Below are positions 44,501 to 54,400 of a stretch of 64,000 nt of DNA, piece by piece. Every line of letters starts with the position of its first letter. Position 1 is the stretch's first letter. Source of the DNA: Stramonita haemastoma. Its lineage: Eukaryota; Mollusca; Gastropoda; Neogastropoda; Muricidae. The notes beneath the pieces are model-generated. The model was not told the origin of the DNA. It made no database searches and saw only the letters and a list, made by a program, of their open reading frames with translations. A program made the translations under genes and the position numbers. Where the stretch lies: positions 50,611,857 to 50,675,856 of the forward strand of contig CM060323.1 of NCBI GenBank assembly GCA_030674155.1, given 5' to 3'.

Positions 44501-45517
44501 GTGATCTGCTGACCTGGTTCAAATCTCGTTCAAGAGGATTTTTCCTATTGGAGTTAACAACATCAATGCCGACTCCACTCCCTCCAAAAGTCCTTCGGAT
44601 GAGACTATAAACTGAGGTCCCATGTGTGAACGCACGCAGAACATTCTGTGCACATGTTGAAACCCATTCTGCTTTTCGGAAGATTAGGTCATTGCGTGCC
44701 AGGGGGAATGGATGACAAAATTGACAAAACTGCATAGTCACAGGGACTGGATGTAAAAAAGCTCATGAGTGATTATTTCATTATCCTAAAAATAAAAGTT
44801 TTTTTTTGGGAGAGGGGGGGGGGGGGGGTAAGTTGTTGCGCATTCTTGTACAGCTGTTGGACTTGGATACAAAGCACTGGCTACAGTTTGGCTCCAAGTG
44901 AAATGCAATCTGGGGTTTTAACTTTCCAGCATGCTCATTAAAAAGATCAGATTCTCAAGACTGTTGGTGAAAATTGACACTTTTCTGGAACAAATACAGT
45001 CCCCTTTTAACGTTTGCGCAAGATGTTCTTCATGCTCTTGCACATGGGGCCTCAGTTTATAATCTCATCCGAATTACTCCACTCCCCCTAAAAGTCCTTC
45101 GGATGAGACTATAAACTGAGGTCCATCATATTATAATGGATTAATCAATAGGATGATACATATAGAAACATATGAGAAAGCGAGTCAGTGATTGGTCTTC
45201 TTGGAACGACAGTTACATCATATTATCATGGATTAATCAATAGGAAATTCATATAATAGAAACACATGAGAAAGGAAGAAAACGATGGGTCTTCTTGGAA
45301 CAGTTGCTCAATATACCCTGTTTCTTTGTTGTCTCTGTAGGCCATTGAACTGCGGCAGTCTTCGCAGTGTGCTGCACTGTCAAAGAAAGATCCTCGAGAA
45401 ACGATCAAGGTTCTGTCAGAAATGGTGGGCAGCCATCTGACAGCAAAGAAAACGGGACAGAACCTTTCCAAGGTGAAAGTGCTCACTCCTCAAGTGCCAG
45501 TGACTAAATCTTCATGA
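27732..45517 (+). CDS. OMA1: OMA1 zinc metalloendopeptidase, mitochondrial inner membrane, 8 exons with one frame break
   Basis: The exons are 27732-28090, 36294-36522, 38072-38251, 39757-39866, 40915-41043, 41912-41986, 43140-43292 and 45341-45517 (TGA). OMA1 is a stress-activated M48-type protease that cleaves OPA1 and DELE1. Visible are an Arg/Ser-rich mitochondrial presequence, a membrane segment at about residues 147-163, FVFTG, the active-site LAHEMSH, the distal ligand block [15 protein letters not shown] and PEWLSTHPS. Phases agree at every junction except inside exon 4, where a GCACACACACC run carries two extra bases and shifts FVFTG out of frame with HEMSH. Intron 6 uses a GC donor. 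Start chosen: first ATG of the open frame, A at -3. The frame break is either an assembly error, a repeat-length allele or true damage; everything else looks functional. Confidence 0.93.
28215..28312 (+). mobile_element. SINE family D 3' fragment
   Basis: CCTCAATATGCTGGCCCCAG through ATTATGGGAACAG matches the 3' part of the 62.4-kb copy, with a 9-base duplication (ATCTAGATATCTAG) in the middle. Confidence 0.7.
28480..28990 (-). pseudogene. LINE reverse-transcriptase 3' end, degraded
   Basis: The minus strand reads [40 protein letters not shown], a TAG where a tryptophan is expected, then [29 protein letters not shown] and [11 protein letters not shown]. These are the C-terminal motifs of a widespread animal non-LTR element. 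It is 5' truncated, has an internal stop, and lies antisense to OMA1 in intron 1. Confidence 0.88.
29454..29692 (+). repeat. 5' LTR
   Basis: This 239-bp LTR is identical to the 3' copy with no gaps. It contains AATAAA at 29646-29651. The sequence just outside (GTGAAACAAATCTC) does not start with TGG, so no ordinary tRNA primer site is visible; a TGG occurs only inside the LTR at 29674. Confidence 0.95.
29710..34422 (+). CDS. Gag-pol polyprotein of Ty3/gypsy retrotransposon, 1570 aa
   Basis: The frame opens 17 bases after the 5' LTR and is uninterrupted. Order of domains: an N-terminal C-x4-C...H-x4-H motif (residues 6-36), a gag core, zinc knuckles (about 268-310, CGYCGKSGH and CTKC...H...C), an aspartic protease with ADTGCQS (about 407), a reverse transcriptase with CVDDTLMW in place of YVDD (about 742), an RNase H (ATDWSKDG about 890, VDHKPLL about 969, HTAADAVSR), then an integrase with an HHCC finger (about 1160-1197) and D, D, E near 1222, 1274 and 1312. 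A basic and then proline-rich tail follows, without a chromodomain. All catalytic residues are present, so it may be active. Gag and pol are fused in one frame, as in some invertebrate Ty3/gypsy lineages; I do not assign a clade. Confidence 0.95.
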   Translation: MADINCPAPGCDASWPAATPEAVLICLLNLHSATAHAAPAPTPHTAAKAEKVRRPTVSAAGTSEVWAYFLQRWADYKRATHLSGPDVVFQLLECCDEDLRKDLTRTFGAMSASDEATVLGNIKSLAVRQENIMVARVQLQQMRQDRDEPIRAFAARLRGQAGVCNYRVDCPSDTCNAKVDYSETMIRDVLIRGLNDEDIRLDILGESRQDMSLEDALRFVEAKESGKRSASRLLVEGGPTTITAATSSYRRREKLRNNPNDSKGSTSTCGYCGKSGHGNSRKERMKKCPAYDKKCTKCSIAHHFASVCRQSPRSPANPSAASPLDDTTAVFDSLCCTDMAVPVSSTLSVSLDHHVYNEFCKAWEKRASDPQPFIDVIVHAVPSDAQSLGFPTSLPAPTRPVTYPAMADTGCQSCLAGTALLTKMGLSRRHLLPVNMKMTAANRATIDIIGAIALRISGTSPSKTLLETHQMVYFTTSTDRLFLSKQACVALGMIPPSFPTIGGTSINTSGDFPSPDTEACNCPRRQPPPPPPTSFPFPATEENRERLEKWLLDYYSSSSFNICEHQPLPKMSGPPIRLMVDPDARPVAHHTPIPVPIHWQDEVKAGLYRDVRLGVIEPVPVGTPVTWCHKMVICPKKSGKPRRTVDLQPLNQYATRETHHTQSPFHQARKVPPHTKKTVFDAWNGYHSIALDEADRHLTTFITPWGRYRYCVAPQGYISSGDGYSRRFDEIVSDFPQKTKCVDDTLMWSSSLEESFFQAVKWLDTCGNHGIILNPSKFQFGKDTVEFAGFEITPTTVRPCARYLEAIQHFPTPKSITDVRSWFGLINQVSYAFASAQRMQRFRDLLKPNTRFDWTPELDQLFEESKALIIGEIHQGVEIFDKARPTCLATDWSKDGIGFWLFQKHCSCTSSKPFCCKTGWRITLVGSRFTSGAESRYAPIEGEALAVVDALDKARHFTLGCSDLIVAVDHKPLLKTFGDRCLDDIPNPRLRNLKEKSLRYRFRIVHIPGLRHTAADAVSRKPVSDPTALTLPDDMASVSPTPDSPPSPELPQFFLSAIRTHGQESPNQVCSQNDPTPTEVIKSVTWDDIRLATNSDPTMIALSNTIEDGFPDDKALLASDLRPYHQFRDSLTTFDGVILYHNRVIIPPSLRDQVLRSLHSAHQGVSQMCSRAETSFFWPGMTPAITEMRSRCQSCNRMAPSQPSAPPTPPMDPAYPFQCIVADYFQYKGHNYLVAVDRYSNWPIVEEAAHGAAGLVTALRRIFVTYGISDELTSDGGPEFTSLTTATFLRNWGVNHRLSSVAFPHANCRAEVGVKTVKRLIADNTGTEGTLNTDRFQRAILQYRNTPDRDTRLSPAMCIFGRPIRDFIPIHPGKYQPHTTWRETLMSREKALRNRHMRTAERLSEHTRTLPPLAVGDCVRVQNQTGPHPTKWDKTGLIIEVRQYDQYVVRMDGSGRVTLRNRKFLRKYLPVVPRAPLMMAPGPTTTLPAPRVTPSTPSVPQLEPSPPSPPNGPNPPAPDTQPPTSSPLQVHRPLSQLIRAPGPRHLPPNQPRARTCHVPYGRSCHTTPLA
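34744..34982 (+). repeat. 3' LTR
   Basis: Identical to the 5' LTR. A short G-rich tract ending in seven G lies 4 bases upstream and is the only polypurine-tract candidate. The target duplication AAACT follows. Confidence 0.95.
34983..35262 (+). repeat. Unclassified interspersed repeat with A-rich end, copy 1 (split by the LTR element)
   Basis: From AATACTGT through CACCACTGAACACCACC, GGGCCCCTCTGG and ATTGATGG to a GGCAGCACAAAAC end, it matches 61175-61500 in reverse. Its missing 5' part (CAGTTTGGCTCCACGACT, 29434-29448) lies on the other side of the retrotransposon. Confidence 0.85.
35661..35951 (-). mobile_element. SINE family A, copy 3
   Basis: Full-length copy with the tRNA-like head at the right, in OMA1 intron 1. 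It has a small internal duplication (TCATACTCATAG). I see no clear target duplication. Confidence 0.88.
36294..36522 (+). CDS. OMA1: OMA1 exon 2 (membrane segment)
   Basis: The exon encodes [20 protein letters not shown], a hydrophobic stretch [17 protein letters not shown], then [16 protein letters not shown]. This matches the human block KWWKALPPNK to PITGRSKLL. Acceptor TTGCAG, donor GTAATT. Confidence 0.93.
36523..38071. other. OMA1 intron 2
   Basis: Besides SINE-A copy 4 it holds AT-rich sequence, (GT)n at 37660-37835 and a SINE-B 3' fragment (about 37855-37945). No further exon is visible. Confidence 0.6.
37017..37301 (-). mobile_element. SINE family A, copy 4
   Basis: Full-length copy in OMA1 intron 2 with target duplication ATGTCATATTA at 37006-37016 and 37303-37313. 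Confidence 0.9.
38072..38251 (+). CDS. OMA1: OMA1 exon 3
   Basis: The exon encodes [20 protein letters not shown] through [16 protein letters not shown], the conserved segment before the catalytic block. Acceptor CTGCAG, donor GTGAGT, 60 codons, phase 0 at both ends. Confidence 0.93.
38704..39118 (+). mobile_element. Chimeric SINE: family B-like body with family C tail
   Basis: A tRNA-like head (GGTTAAGACGTTTGCCTGCC, GGGTTCGTACCC) and B-type middle are followed by the tail GGCACTGCACTTATGGCGACG, CTCTCCCCGGGGAGAGCAGC and CTGCTGTGACATAAAGTGGT. The same tail stands alone at 15170-15312 and ends the family C copy at 55275. Confidence 0.82.
39757..39866 (+). CDS. OMA1: OMA1 exon 4 (HExxH), frame broken by 2 bases
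   Basis: The frame from the acceptor reads [15 protein letters not shown]; the frame needed at the donor reads [20 protein letters not shown]. The exon is 110 bp although both neighbours are phase 0, so it carries two extra bases. The switch falls in the alternating CA run at 39796-39806. Acceptor TTCCAG, donor GTATGT. Confidence 0.9.
40785..40914 (+). repeat. 65-bp tandem duplication of the acceptor region of OMA1 exon 5
   Basis: Copy 1 (40785-40849) and copy 2 (40850-40914) differ at about three positions and both end TGCTAG. Copy 2 supplies the acceptor that fits the protein. Use of copy 1 would add 65 bases and shift the frame. Confidence 0.92.
40915..41043 (+). CDS. OMA1: OMA1 exon 5
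   Basis: The exon encodes [20 protein letters not shown] and ends QWFYEKVLA, the hydrophobic block after HExxH. Acceptor TGCTAG, the second of two tandem copies; donor GTAAGA; 43 codons, phase 0. Confidence 0.93.
41308..41517. mobile_element. Long fold-back (MITE-like) element in OMA1 intron 5
   Basis: The arms are about 80 bp: 41308-41384 (CAAGAAAGGCCATACCCCAT...CACAAACA) and 41438-41517, its reverse complement with only a few differences. The spacer is about 53 bp. A (GA)n tract follows the right arm directly. Confidence 0.82.
41912..41986 (+). CDS. OMA1: OMA1 exon 6 (distal zinc ligand), GC donor
   Basis: The exon encodes [20 protein letters not shown] followed by DLAAK, with the conserved E-x-EAD-type ligand motif. 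The donor is GCAAGT, not GT; joining at AAG restores LAAKACYDVRE across the intron exactly. Confidence 0.93.
42040..42250 (-). mobile_element. SINE family D, minus-strand copy
   Basis: Starts GGTAAAGGTGTCCCATAACC, contains GGGGCCAGCATGTTGAGAG and GGGCAGGTACCCATTT, the reverse of the 62.4-kb body. No intact head. In OMA1 intron 6. Confidence 0.82.
43140..43292 (+). CDS. OMA1: OMA1 exon 7
   Basis: The exon encodes [20 protein letters not shown] and [20 protein letters not shown], the conserved STHP block of M48 proteases. Acceptor TTTCAG, donor GTAGGT, 51 codons. Confidence 0.94.
44027..44372 (+). mobile_element. SINE family B, full copy
   Basis: The head GGGATAGCCTGGTGGTCAGA and GGGTTCAATTCC is tRNA-like. 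The body contains AGTCCTTCGGATGAGACTAT, GCCATTGTGTGCCGGTGGGA and ends GATATAAAAGAATAAAT. It lies in OMA1 intron 7. Confidence 0.9.
44457..44797 (+). mobile_element. SINE family B, second copy
   Basis: Same structure and orientation as the copy 85 bases upstream, more diverged, ending before a T and G homopolymer. A third fragment (about 45000-45122) carries the middle of the family. Confidence 0.87.
45124..45309. repeat. Two ~93-bp tandem units just upstream of OMA1 exon 8
   Basis: Units begin ATCATATTATAATGGATTAA (45124) and ATCATATTATCATGGATTAA (45217), and both end with GGTCTTCTTGGAAC. The second ends about 31 bases before the exon 8 acceptor. Confidence 0.85.
45341..45517 (+). CDS. OMA1: OMA1 exon 8 (C-terminus, stop)
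   Basis: The exon encodes [20 protein letters not shown] and ends VTKSS with TGA at 45515-45517. The tail is poorly conserved in the family. Acceptor TCTGTAG. Confidence 0.85.
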   Translation, partial: AIELRQSSQCAALSKKDPRETIKVLSEMVGSHLTAKKTGQNLSKVKVLTPQVPVTKSS

Positions 45518-46028
45518 TCATCAGATTCCTTTTACTGCTGCTTTTACCATACTGATCACTTTTTTGGGGGGGAGGGGGGGGTACTGTATTGCATTGTTTT
45601 CCAAGGCAGATTGTGATATTAATGTATTGCACTGTGTTTGGTCTTGTCTGTATATTCAAGTTGACAGTGAAGTTTGGTGATGTCTTAAATAGCAGAACGA
45701 AATTAAGCACAGTATTTAATCATAGAGACACTCTGCTTGGAGTAAGGTTGCAAAGAGCTAGACAGAAACGACTTCATGAAATAAAACAAATGTCAATGGG
45801 TAGGGTTTTTATCGTGTGTTTTTTTAGAGACTCTATGAAAAAGAAATTTTACAATCATGTTAACTGTACAAGGAAAGATTTTACTAGGATTTTTTATTGA
45901 CAATTATTTTATCTGAAGAGGCATGCAAATACTTATATGAAGATTTTCCACAGGTTGGTACGGTATGATGTGTGTTAAAAGCTTGCTTTTGGTATATATT
46001 TGCTTTTCTGAATTTTTTTTCCGATGAA

Positions 46029-46034
46029 AATAAA
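46029..46034 (+). terminator. Candidate poly(A) signal of OMA1
   Basis: AATAAA lies about 510 bases after the OMA1 stop and is the nearest canonical signal I found downstream. The 3' UTR between contains a G homopolymer at about 45564-45580. Confidence 0.5.
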
Positions 46035-46676
46035 TGATTTAGTCATGCATGCAAGATAATCGGTGGGTATTTTTGAAAAATAGTTATTGAACTTAGAAAT
46101 TGTAGTCGTCTTCTATATTCATTGTGTAACAGTCATGGGTCATTTAAAAAATTCTTTCACTTGTGTTACTAACCTGCAAATTCATTTTTAATGTAGAGGA
46201 TGAGTGTTTCAAGTTTATCTCCTTTAATCACAGTTCTGAATCATTTTTCACAAATATTTTGCATCGGATTGGGGGGGGGGGGGGGGGTGGGGTACAGATT
46301 AGCCTTAGGATAAATTGTAGAAATTTTCTGTCTTTAAGTCATTCTTTTTGTGTGTGTTTGTTGTAAGAATGAAAACCACTGACAAACTGAAATTGAACAT
46401 CATTTTTGACAGTTTTCATCATTTTGGTCACAGTGCACAAATCTAGTATAACTCAGCTAAGGGTCTAGGGATAAAATTAGCGCATCCCTACCTTTTACCA
46501 AGTCCAAGTGTGGTCAGTTCCTGCTGTAATTAGCATGACCAGCTGGCCTCAGCTGGATTGGGTAGGGATGGAACGGATAGCAGCTGAGACTAAAGGCGGG
46601 GAGATGGACAGCGGTGTGTTATGGATGGAGCTGGTTTTCCCATAAAGTTGTTGCAGGTCACAAATAGAAATCCATT

Positions 46677-46979
46677 TACAAAGGATCAGTACAGAGATTG
46701 ATTTTTATTTGATTTGATTTATTCTTTTATATCGAGGATAATAGGATAAGCACTCTTGTGCTTTTTCACATCCAGTCCCCGTGTGTATGCAGACAGAGAG
46801 GAAGAGGGAGAGAGAGAGGGAGTGAGGGGAAGGGAAAGAGCTATAAAGAGCAATAAAAGAGCTAGAGGGGGAGGGAGAAGGGAGAGGGGAAGAGGATAAC
46901 AGAGTGAGAGGGAAAGAGTGTGAGAGGGAGAGGGATGGAGGGGAAAAGGGAGGGAGGGCAAGGTGGGGTGAGTGAGTGA

Positions 46980-47018
<39 letters not shown>

Positions 47019-47100
47019 AAACAAGGCGTTTGCTGGTCACTGTACGACGCTGTCAGTACAAAGGATCAGTACAGAGAAACAAGGCGTGTGTTGGTCACTG
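46677..47100. repeat. Direct-repeat locus interrupted by SINE-B tail and simple repeats
   Basis: A 21-bp repeat TACAAAGGATCAGTACAGAGA (stored as positions 46677-46697 and 47057-47077) and a second word GAGAAACAAGGCGT (47017 and 47074) show a ~61-bp tandem duplication. Its first unit was opened by a SINE-B tail (46705-46795), a purine-rich tract and (GT)n. Confidence 0.7.
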
Positions 47101-48749
47101 TACAATTCTGTGCTTTCAACACGTGGCACTCGTGGCTTGAGTTAGCTTCATTAAAGAGTTGCAAACAGCATACACACACACTGCAGTGACCAGCCTGATT
47201 TGACTTGCATGACATCACCACATCTGGTTATTCTGGTCAATCATAATGTATTAGGTCTCTTGTCCCCAAGGGTCTCCCAGAGAGAGTATTATGTCCTTTC
47301 ACCACGACCGAGAGAATTCAGATACTTTTTTTTGTTGTTTGTTTTTTCATAACTTGACTGTATTGGTTTCTACTTCTTTTCTGCTGTCATCTCTCAACAG
47401 AGCTCCTCCTTTCATCACCCTCCTGACAAATCTTACCTAACGATTAAAAAAAGCAAAAAACAACAACAAAAAACTAATGGTTCCACGGCTATAATTCTAA
47501 GGTTTACCAATGGTGAGCCTTTACATATATGACTGTTTCACCCTCCATGAAGTTAGCGGCATTGTCACCCCAGGCATAGGTAACAGTTTGACCCTGGTTG
47601 TTTCCCCTATGCAGGCAATATTGCACTGTTTGTGTTTGTGAGGGACCTACCTTTGAATAGTGCAGGGAACTGGTTGTTAGGTGGTGGCATTGTGTTTCTT
47701 TTGTAATCTCTCGGTTTTAACTCAGGCTGCTGTGTGTATTGTTCTGAGCATCATATGCCACATGAATGGGTGTCCAAATTGTTAACTCACTAATTTTTTT
47801 GTTGTACATTGTTGGTGTTATGTTACAATTTTTTTCATTATGACATAGGGCATTAGGGGTCACATCAGTTTTTGTTATACTTCTTCACTGTTATAATTTC
47901 ATGAGCGCACATTACTAATTCCTTGGGAGAAACAGCTGGACAATGCTCTTACCTTGTTACATGCTTCATGAGCAACAATTCGTATATTTAAAAAAAATCT
48001 TATTATATATTGATTGATGGTATAAGGGGATCATTATAAATTGCCTTCTTGGAGTGTTGCTCGATTCAAAAAGGAAGATTTGTTCTACTACTTCACTATA
48101 ATAATTCATGAGTGCATATTACTATATTCTTTAGGGGGGGGGGGGATTTTTATTTTAATATTGATTGATATGTAATATTTAATATTGATTGATCTGTAAA
48201 AGAATCATTATAATGCCTGTGCCTTCAGCTCTGGTCTTTATCCAGTTCTGATTAACTTCGCTGTGAGCTGGCATGTGAAATAGCAGCAAAATCTGTAGAT
48301 TTTCAATTGCTTTTAATAGGAAATTCTAAGTAGTAATAAGTTCTGAGAAAGGATTGATGAGATTGATTTACATTTATAAATTAATAGACGAGTAACAGTG
48401 CGGGCGACATTCAAACACACGTGGACGGCATTCAGGATAGTCATCCGACGTGATACTGACAGCTAACAGTAGCTAGGTGACAGTGACCATGCAACCACTT
48501 AATGATGTATCTAGTGACGGCTCGTGTATACAAGCCTGACCAAGTCACCATTCTCTTGTTTTCTGTTTATGAATAAACAGAGAAAAAGCAAATAATATGT
48601 ACGATGCCCTCAAATATACCAACTGGCTGACATACATGCAAAGAGTAGCAGGCTCGTATGGTCGTTTGCATCACTTGAAGTTCGGTCAACTGATTAAAAA
48701 AACCCCTATATCCCTATCTTATCTCAATTTCATTGGAATTTTCATCTGT

Positions 48750-49850
48750 TTACAGCTTAGTCCTTGTTTAGTGATCAACTAATGACTTCTGGAACATAGG
48801 AGGCTATTGACCTTGAGCAAACAGAGTCACCTCGATGGTGGGCTAGCAGGCCGCTGGTGGGGCTAGTTGGCCATTGAGAGGAATATCTCTTACTATAATT
48901 CAAATTTCTGACCTAATTTAAACTAACAAATAACCCCACTGATCGCTGCCTCTCGCTGTTTTGGAGGTCATGTCGAACATGATGGACAAACAAACATCAA
49001 TGCTTTTTTGTGAGCTGTTGCATGAATCAAAGAAGAAAGATGCTGGACCATTTCACCTTCCAATGTGGTTCTCTGGCTATGATGATGTTATTGTAATGTA
49101 AAACCATCTGTGATAACTGCCATGGATTTTAAAAGAGAAGCAGAATGTCAACAATTTTATGCAAAAGTGTACATGTCATAGAAGAAAAGGGGTAGTGCCA
49201 TCTATCATAAGATTTGTAGAATTCCCGTTTTTTAAAACTGTTATCAATCATTGATTATAAATTCAAGTGGAAGTCTTCAGTTTGCTCATATTGTGTTTTG
49301 GAAAGAATTTATAGGAAGATGTACTCTAAAAATATTTTGCGGTGATGAATCATTTTTGTGATTACAGATGAATAAAATGGGATTAGAAAGGAATTTCTGA
49401 ATCTGAATGTCGTTTATGTTGCCAGCTTTTTCTGTGCTCTCTTTTTATTATCACTATCACCTTTATCATCATATTCATATTGCCTTCAGTGTCCGGACTT
49501 AATCACAGATCTTGATTAAATGACTGACACAACAAAGTGAGAGGCTGTATGATTAGTGGCTTTCCCACTAATGGAATTCCACTTTACAGCTTAGTCTTTT
49601 GATGATCGACTGACTCTGAGGCTTGACTTGCAGTCCTTAAGTGCTGCAGCCCTGGGGGATAGCTGGCCTTTGGAGAACATCTCCAACGCTGACTGTCCTT
49701 ATGCCCTATTGGCTGAGAGAGTGGGAGTGTGCTGTGGGCAAAGAACCTCCAATGCAATCAAAATTATAACCAATTTCCAAAACAGCAGCTGCCTCCTCTG
49801 CTGTTTGGAGGTCATTGTCAAACATGCTGGACAAACATATATCATTCATA
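48750..49850. repeat. Diverged duplication: 48750-49010 and 49590-49850
   Basis: Both parts share CAGCTTAGTC, an area resembling GATGATCGACTGACT, and the words GGAGGTCAT, AACATG and TGGACAAAC in the same order and spacing. No coding function is evident. They lie between OMA1 and CZIB. Confidence 0.6.
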
Positions 49851-50214
49851 TTATCACTGTCATCATCATTATTACGATTTATGGGTTCCGGTGCAGTTCA
49901 CCACAAGGACAGTATTGAGATGACACCAAATTAACTAAATGATCATATTAACTGTTTGTGAACGATTCACACCACGAATCAAGTACATAATCAGCTAGAA
50001 TGGAAAATTAAATCACCTATATGCCACTAGTATTGGTTTACATTCTACTGATCACATTTCCTGTACGATATTGAAATAAAACCTTTGACTATTAACGAAA
50101 ATAACCATGTATTAACTGAAGGTCTAATAATCAGTTATCTACAGGTAATGAATACATGTGCCTAGAAAGTGAGAAAAGTGGGATATATCCCTGTTTGAGT
50201 CCATAACGTCACAC

Positions 50215-50347
50215 TGTCACAACTTTTCAGCACCAAAAACATGTAATGGCAAAAGTTCTTGGTATCTTTATTATCATTTTTTTTTACTAAGAACTTTTGC
50301 CATTGGTGCTGAAAAGTTGTGACAAAGTACGTCAAGCACTTTGTCAC
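50215..50347. repeat. Fold-back element with two nested hairpins
   Basis: TGTCACAACTTTTCAGCACC...AAGTTCTT (50215-50260) pairs with 50289-50324, except for 9 unpaired bases. GTGACAAAGT (50320-50329) pairs with ACTTTGTCAC further right (to 50347). It is about 1 kb past the CZIB stop; TTTATT (reverse AATAAA) sits in the first loop. Confidence 0.78.
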
Positions 50348-51373
50348 AATTTGGGAAAATGAGTCAGAAAGTTGACAAAAATATATGAGGAGCTTCTAAA
50401 ATGCTGAAGTAGTGCATTATGTTGAAGTTACATTGATTAAAGATATGTTTTTTGTTTTTTTTTAACATAGAGGAGGCCTAACACACTTTTCGCAAATTGC
50501 GATGAACTGCATCGATCTCCCTGGGGATCAACACAGTTTGTTGCAAGTTACGACAAACTGCATTGCAGCACGAACTCTTCAGAACACACACACGCACACA
50601 CACAAAACATAACCAATCAAACACTTCAAAAATAGCTATAACACATTTGTCTTGTACTTTGAGACAGTCCATAACAATTAAGAATAATGAGTTAACACTG
50701 TTCCCCCTGCATAAGTTTCACCCACCCTCAAGATAAAAAGCACAGAACACGCACGCATCCACTTTTCAACCACATGCTCGCATCACCCAAATCCCCACTA
50801 CACACGGCTGACAGTGCAGCAGCAATGCATTTATATGCATTACCCATACATCTGTCAACATCAAATCACTCGGGAACATTATGGCAGGAGAATATACATT
50901 AATTAAAAGAAAACCAGCAACAAAACATGGGTCAAGCAAAACTCCCTTAGCACACATACCATTCATCCCCTCTCCATCTCTTTAAGCAGAATTCTATTTT
51001 CATTCACCCTGATGTCAGTGAAGACACTAAAGAAAAGAACTAGGAGATACTGAATGATCAGAACCAGATTTTGACCAAGATCTTTTACCAGCCAGATTAT
51101 ACGCTTCAATGTGAAAAATAAGCATATTTTACATAACCCTCTTTTTGTTTTGTAATAAGCTTAATCTTTCATACATACTACATTCAAAGGTACCACCAAA
51201 GAGGACGTAAGATGGGAAAAATTGTCTGATGCATCAACTTTCTCTTTTTTTTTTCTATTTTAGTCTTTGGTAATGGACTATTGTTGTTATTTTTTTTACA
51301 AAATCATCAGCTCTCCCCTTCTTTGTATACACGTAGCCTGTCCACGACATTCAGGAAAAAAACGTGGAGTGTG

Positions 51374-51456
51374 TCAGTGTTTGACGTTCACGAAGCTGAA
51401 CTGCAAATCGTGATGGACACTTGCTCACCAGCCTTCTCATCATAGTCGTACCATTC
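51374..51456 (-). CDS. CZIB: CZIB last exon
   Basis: The exon encodes EWYDYDEKAGEQVSIT, then in the current frame ICSSAS and a stop at 51388. Shifting by one base gives LQFSFVNVKH and a stop at 51374, which looks more like the family's hydrophobic C-terminus. Acceptor TTGCAG. Confidence 0.8.
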
Positions 51457-54400
51457 CTGCAACACACACACACAAAAGTAATGTGCATTTAAAAGAGCAC
51501 AGGATGAAAATGACAGTACCACTGTACACGACATGTGTGTTAATGAAATCTTAATTCAGTTAACAAGGAGAGGAAAGTAAGAAGAGAAAATGCACCAATC
51601 CTCAAAATACAGACTGGCATTTCTGTTGTACTTACTGGACTATAGCCATGCCAAAAGAATATAAATTTATTTACCAAAAAAAAATTAAGGAAGGGTAAGG
51701 ACGTGAGAGAAATTTACATAGAGGAACAGTTTATCAGAAATTAACTTTAGACCACCACTTAAGTTATGCAGAGACTAAACAATTTGATAGGAATTTACAT
51801 ACATAGAGAACTAGGTCTAAAGTTGTAAAAGCCTTCACTTTGGACACCTGACAAATAAGTAGTGATTGTTTGAAATTAGTTGACATTTGTGCACCTACGA
51901 TGAAGCAAGCAACCTTGTTGTTATTATTCGTTCCCAAGCTTAACACCCTGGAGATCACCCTAAATATGCACTCTTGACTCACTCATCCCACCTGGGAATC
52001 ACTGTGAGATAGGAAGTACACTGAATGAGATGTTTGCGTGTATGACTATTTTCAAGTACCTGACCATGTAGGCAGCCATACTCCAACTTCAGAGGATAAG
52101 CAAGAAACCTTGAGTTCTGACCTTTCAACAACCTTTATACAATGCTGGAACAGGCAGTGCTTTTTGCTGGAATATTCCAGAGAATTTATCCAAAACTCTG
52201 ATCAAAGACATACTCACTTTCTCTGTCAAATCAATCTCAAAGGGCGTATTGGATTCTACCCCTTCGCAGTCCATCCGTCCTGAAATATACAGAGATATAT
52301 TAACTCATTACGCAGTTCATAAAGCTCTGTGTCAGCTTTTATCACCACTTCCCTTTCTTATTATATAAAGCACTGTACTGATAAATATACAGAGATTATG
52401 ATAACTCATTACAGCAGTTCATAAAGCTCTGTGTCAGCTTTATTACTAACTTTTTATTATATAAAGCACTGTACTGATGAATATATACAGAGATACATAA
52501 CTCATTACAGCAGTTTATAAAGCTATGTGTCAGCTTTATTACTACTTATTATATAAAGCACTGTACTGATGAAATATACAGAGATATATAACTCATTACA
52601 GCAGTTCATAAAGCTCTGTGTCAACTGTCATCACCCCTTTCTTATTATATAGAGCACTGTACTGATTTTTCACCCATAAATTATGAACACAAATTACACT
52701 TCAACTGTAAAGCTTTGTTGGCTGAATCTTCAAGACCATTCAGAATCTCAAGGTTATTAACTATAGTTGTTTCATCATTTCCTGACAAACTATTTTATTC
52801 ATGTAAGTTTTTCTGCTGGGATTTTATGAAATGATGATTCATTTCTGACAATTGTGTAGCAAAAATGTAATGAGTTATATACGCAAGATGAAAAAAACAA
52901 TGATATAGGAATTATTCATTAGAAGTGTTAAGAGACCCCTTTACCATAAGAACTGGGGGAAAAAGAAAAAAAAAAGAATGAGAGAAGAGACTCTTAATGC
53001 CGAGTCCAGCTACTCTGCATTTATAATATCTTGATGCAACATCATGGTATTTTCTTTCTCTCTCTCTTTTCTCTCCCTTTCCTACCAATGGAATGCTACC
53101 TATAAATAACTTGAGAGTCTTTTTGCCTTGTATATTCATCTTGTTTTCAAATTATTTCATTTATTATTTCCTGAAAACTAATGATAAAAGCTGTTATAAC
53201 TTTATCTTCCCCAAATGAAATACCTTTCATTCATTTGTGCATTCCTTCTCCTTTTGTCCAAATTCTACTGGTCTGTCTGCCTTCTGTCTGATCTGTGTCT
53301 CTGAACAATGAAAAAAGAAAAAAAAAACTTGTATAGATTTGCCAGAATTCCCTCTTCTTTGTTTCTGTCTTTTTCCTTGTATCTGTCCCTCTTAAAAAAA
53401 AAATAGGCAAAAAGTGAGAAAACATGCAGTAAAGATTTGAGCGCAATAATAAGTGCCACCTTCTTGCAATCTGTCCACACTTCACACCGAAGTGGATGCG
53501 CTCGGCCCGATTTCTCAGGTTCTTAACGGTAGCGCAATGTATTTTTGCTCATAAGACAGACATCATTAACTGTCAGTGTGTTGGACAAATAAGGAGATTC
53601 TGTTCACACTCACCCGTGGAGAAAACTCCTCTGGTGACACCCCTCGACAATCGAACTTCACGATGGTTTTGACCTTCTGATTGCTTGCATCTTCAATGTC
53701 ATAGGATCCACGATTCCTTGATGATAATCTGCAAAACCAGATTGAGAACTCATTACAATGAAGATTGTCATCAATATTTAGATCCTATCAATATATAATA
53801 TAAGTTAGTTTAAAGTCTGTCCCGAGCCTAGCTCATCAGCCGTGCTAATCCCGTTTCTGTGGCGTTAAGCGACTGAGAGCATAGACTCCCCCCTGGATAG
53901 GACGCCATCTATCGCAGGGTTAACCCCAACACAAGGTTGGTACCCACCCTTACAACCTGGTGGGGTGCGAAAATAGCCATAAAGTGCCTTTTCCAAGGGC
54001 ACAACACCATAGCCGAAGCTGGATCGAACCCGCAACCTTTAGATTACGAGTCCAAACACCTAACCATAGACTACAGTGCGGCAATATTTAATATTAAGAA
54101 GAGTAAATGTTTGGATGGATAACAAGTGTTGCACATACTAACAATATATGTGTGCGTGCGTGTGCACACATGTGCATGCTAAGACCTTGTCATGGCAGAA
54201 GACAATCTCAACTGAGATTTCAAAGAACAACCACATTTTTAATGTAGTCAAGGCACTTTGCTTACATCAGTAACTGATAAAGCTTTAGGTCATGGGCCAA
54301 GACAATGGATATATGAAAAAAAAAGAAAAAAAAGGATCAAGCCACAGAAATGGAGTGTAATCCCAGACACTAAACTTATGCTCACATTATGTGCAATGAA

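Larger units (their letters stand above)
45518..51373. other. OMA1 3' flank and OMA1-CZIB convergent interval
   Basis: It contains the OMA1 3' UTR, a G18-type homopolymer (46270-46287), the direct-repeat locus at 46.7-47.1 kb, the 48.75/49.6-kb duplication and the fold-back at 50.2 kb. I see no conserved protein block on either strand. Confidence 0.55.

Noticed and set aside
48876..48896. Solo LTR remnant (GAGAGGAATATCT resembles the LTR start)
   Set aside because: Similarity stops after about 20 bases, too short to support an LTR.
52280..52670. CRISPR-like array of spaced repeats
   Set aside because: The units are contiguous tandem repeats without unique spacers, in a eukaryotic intron.
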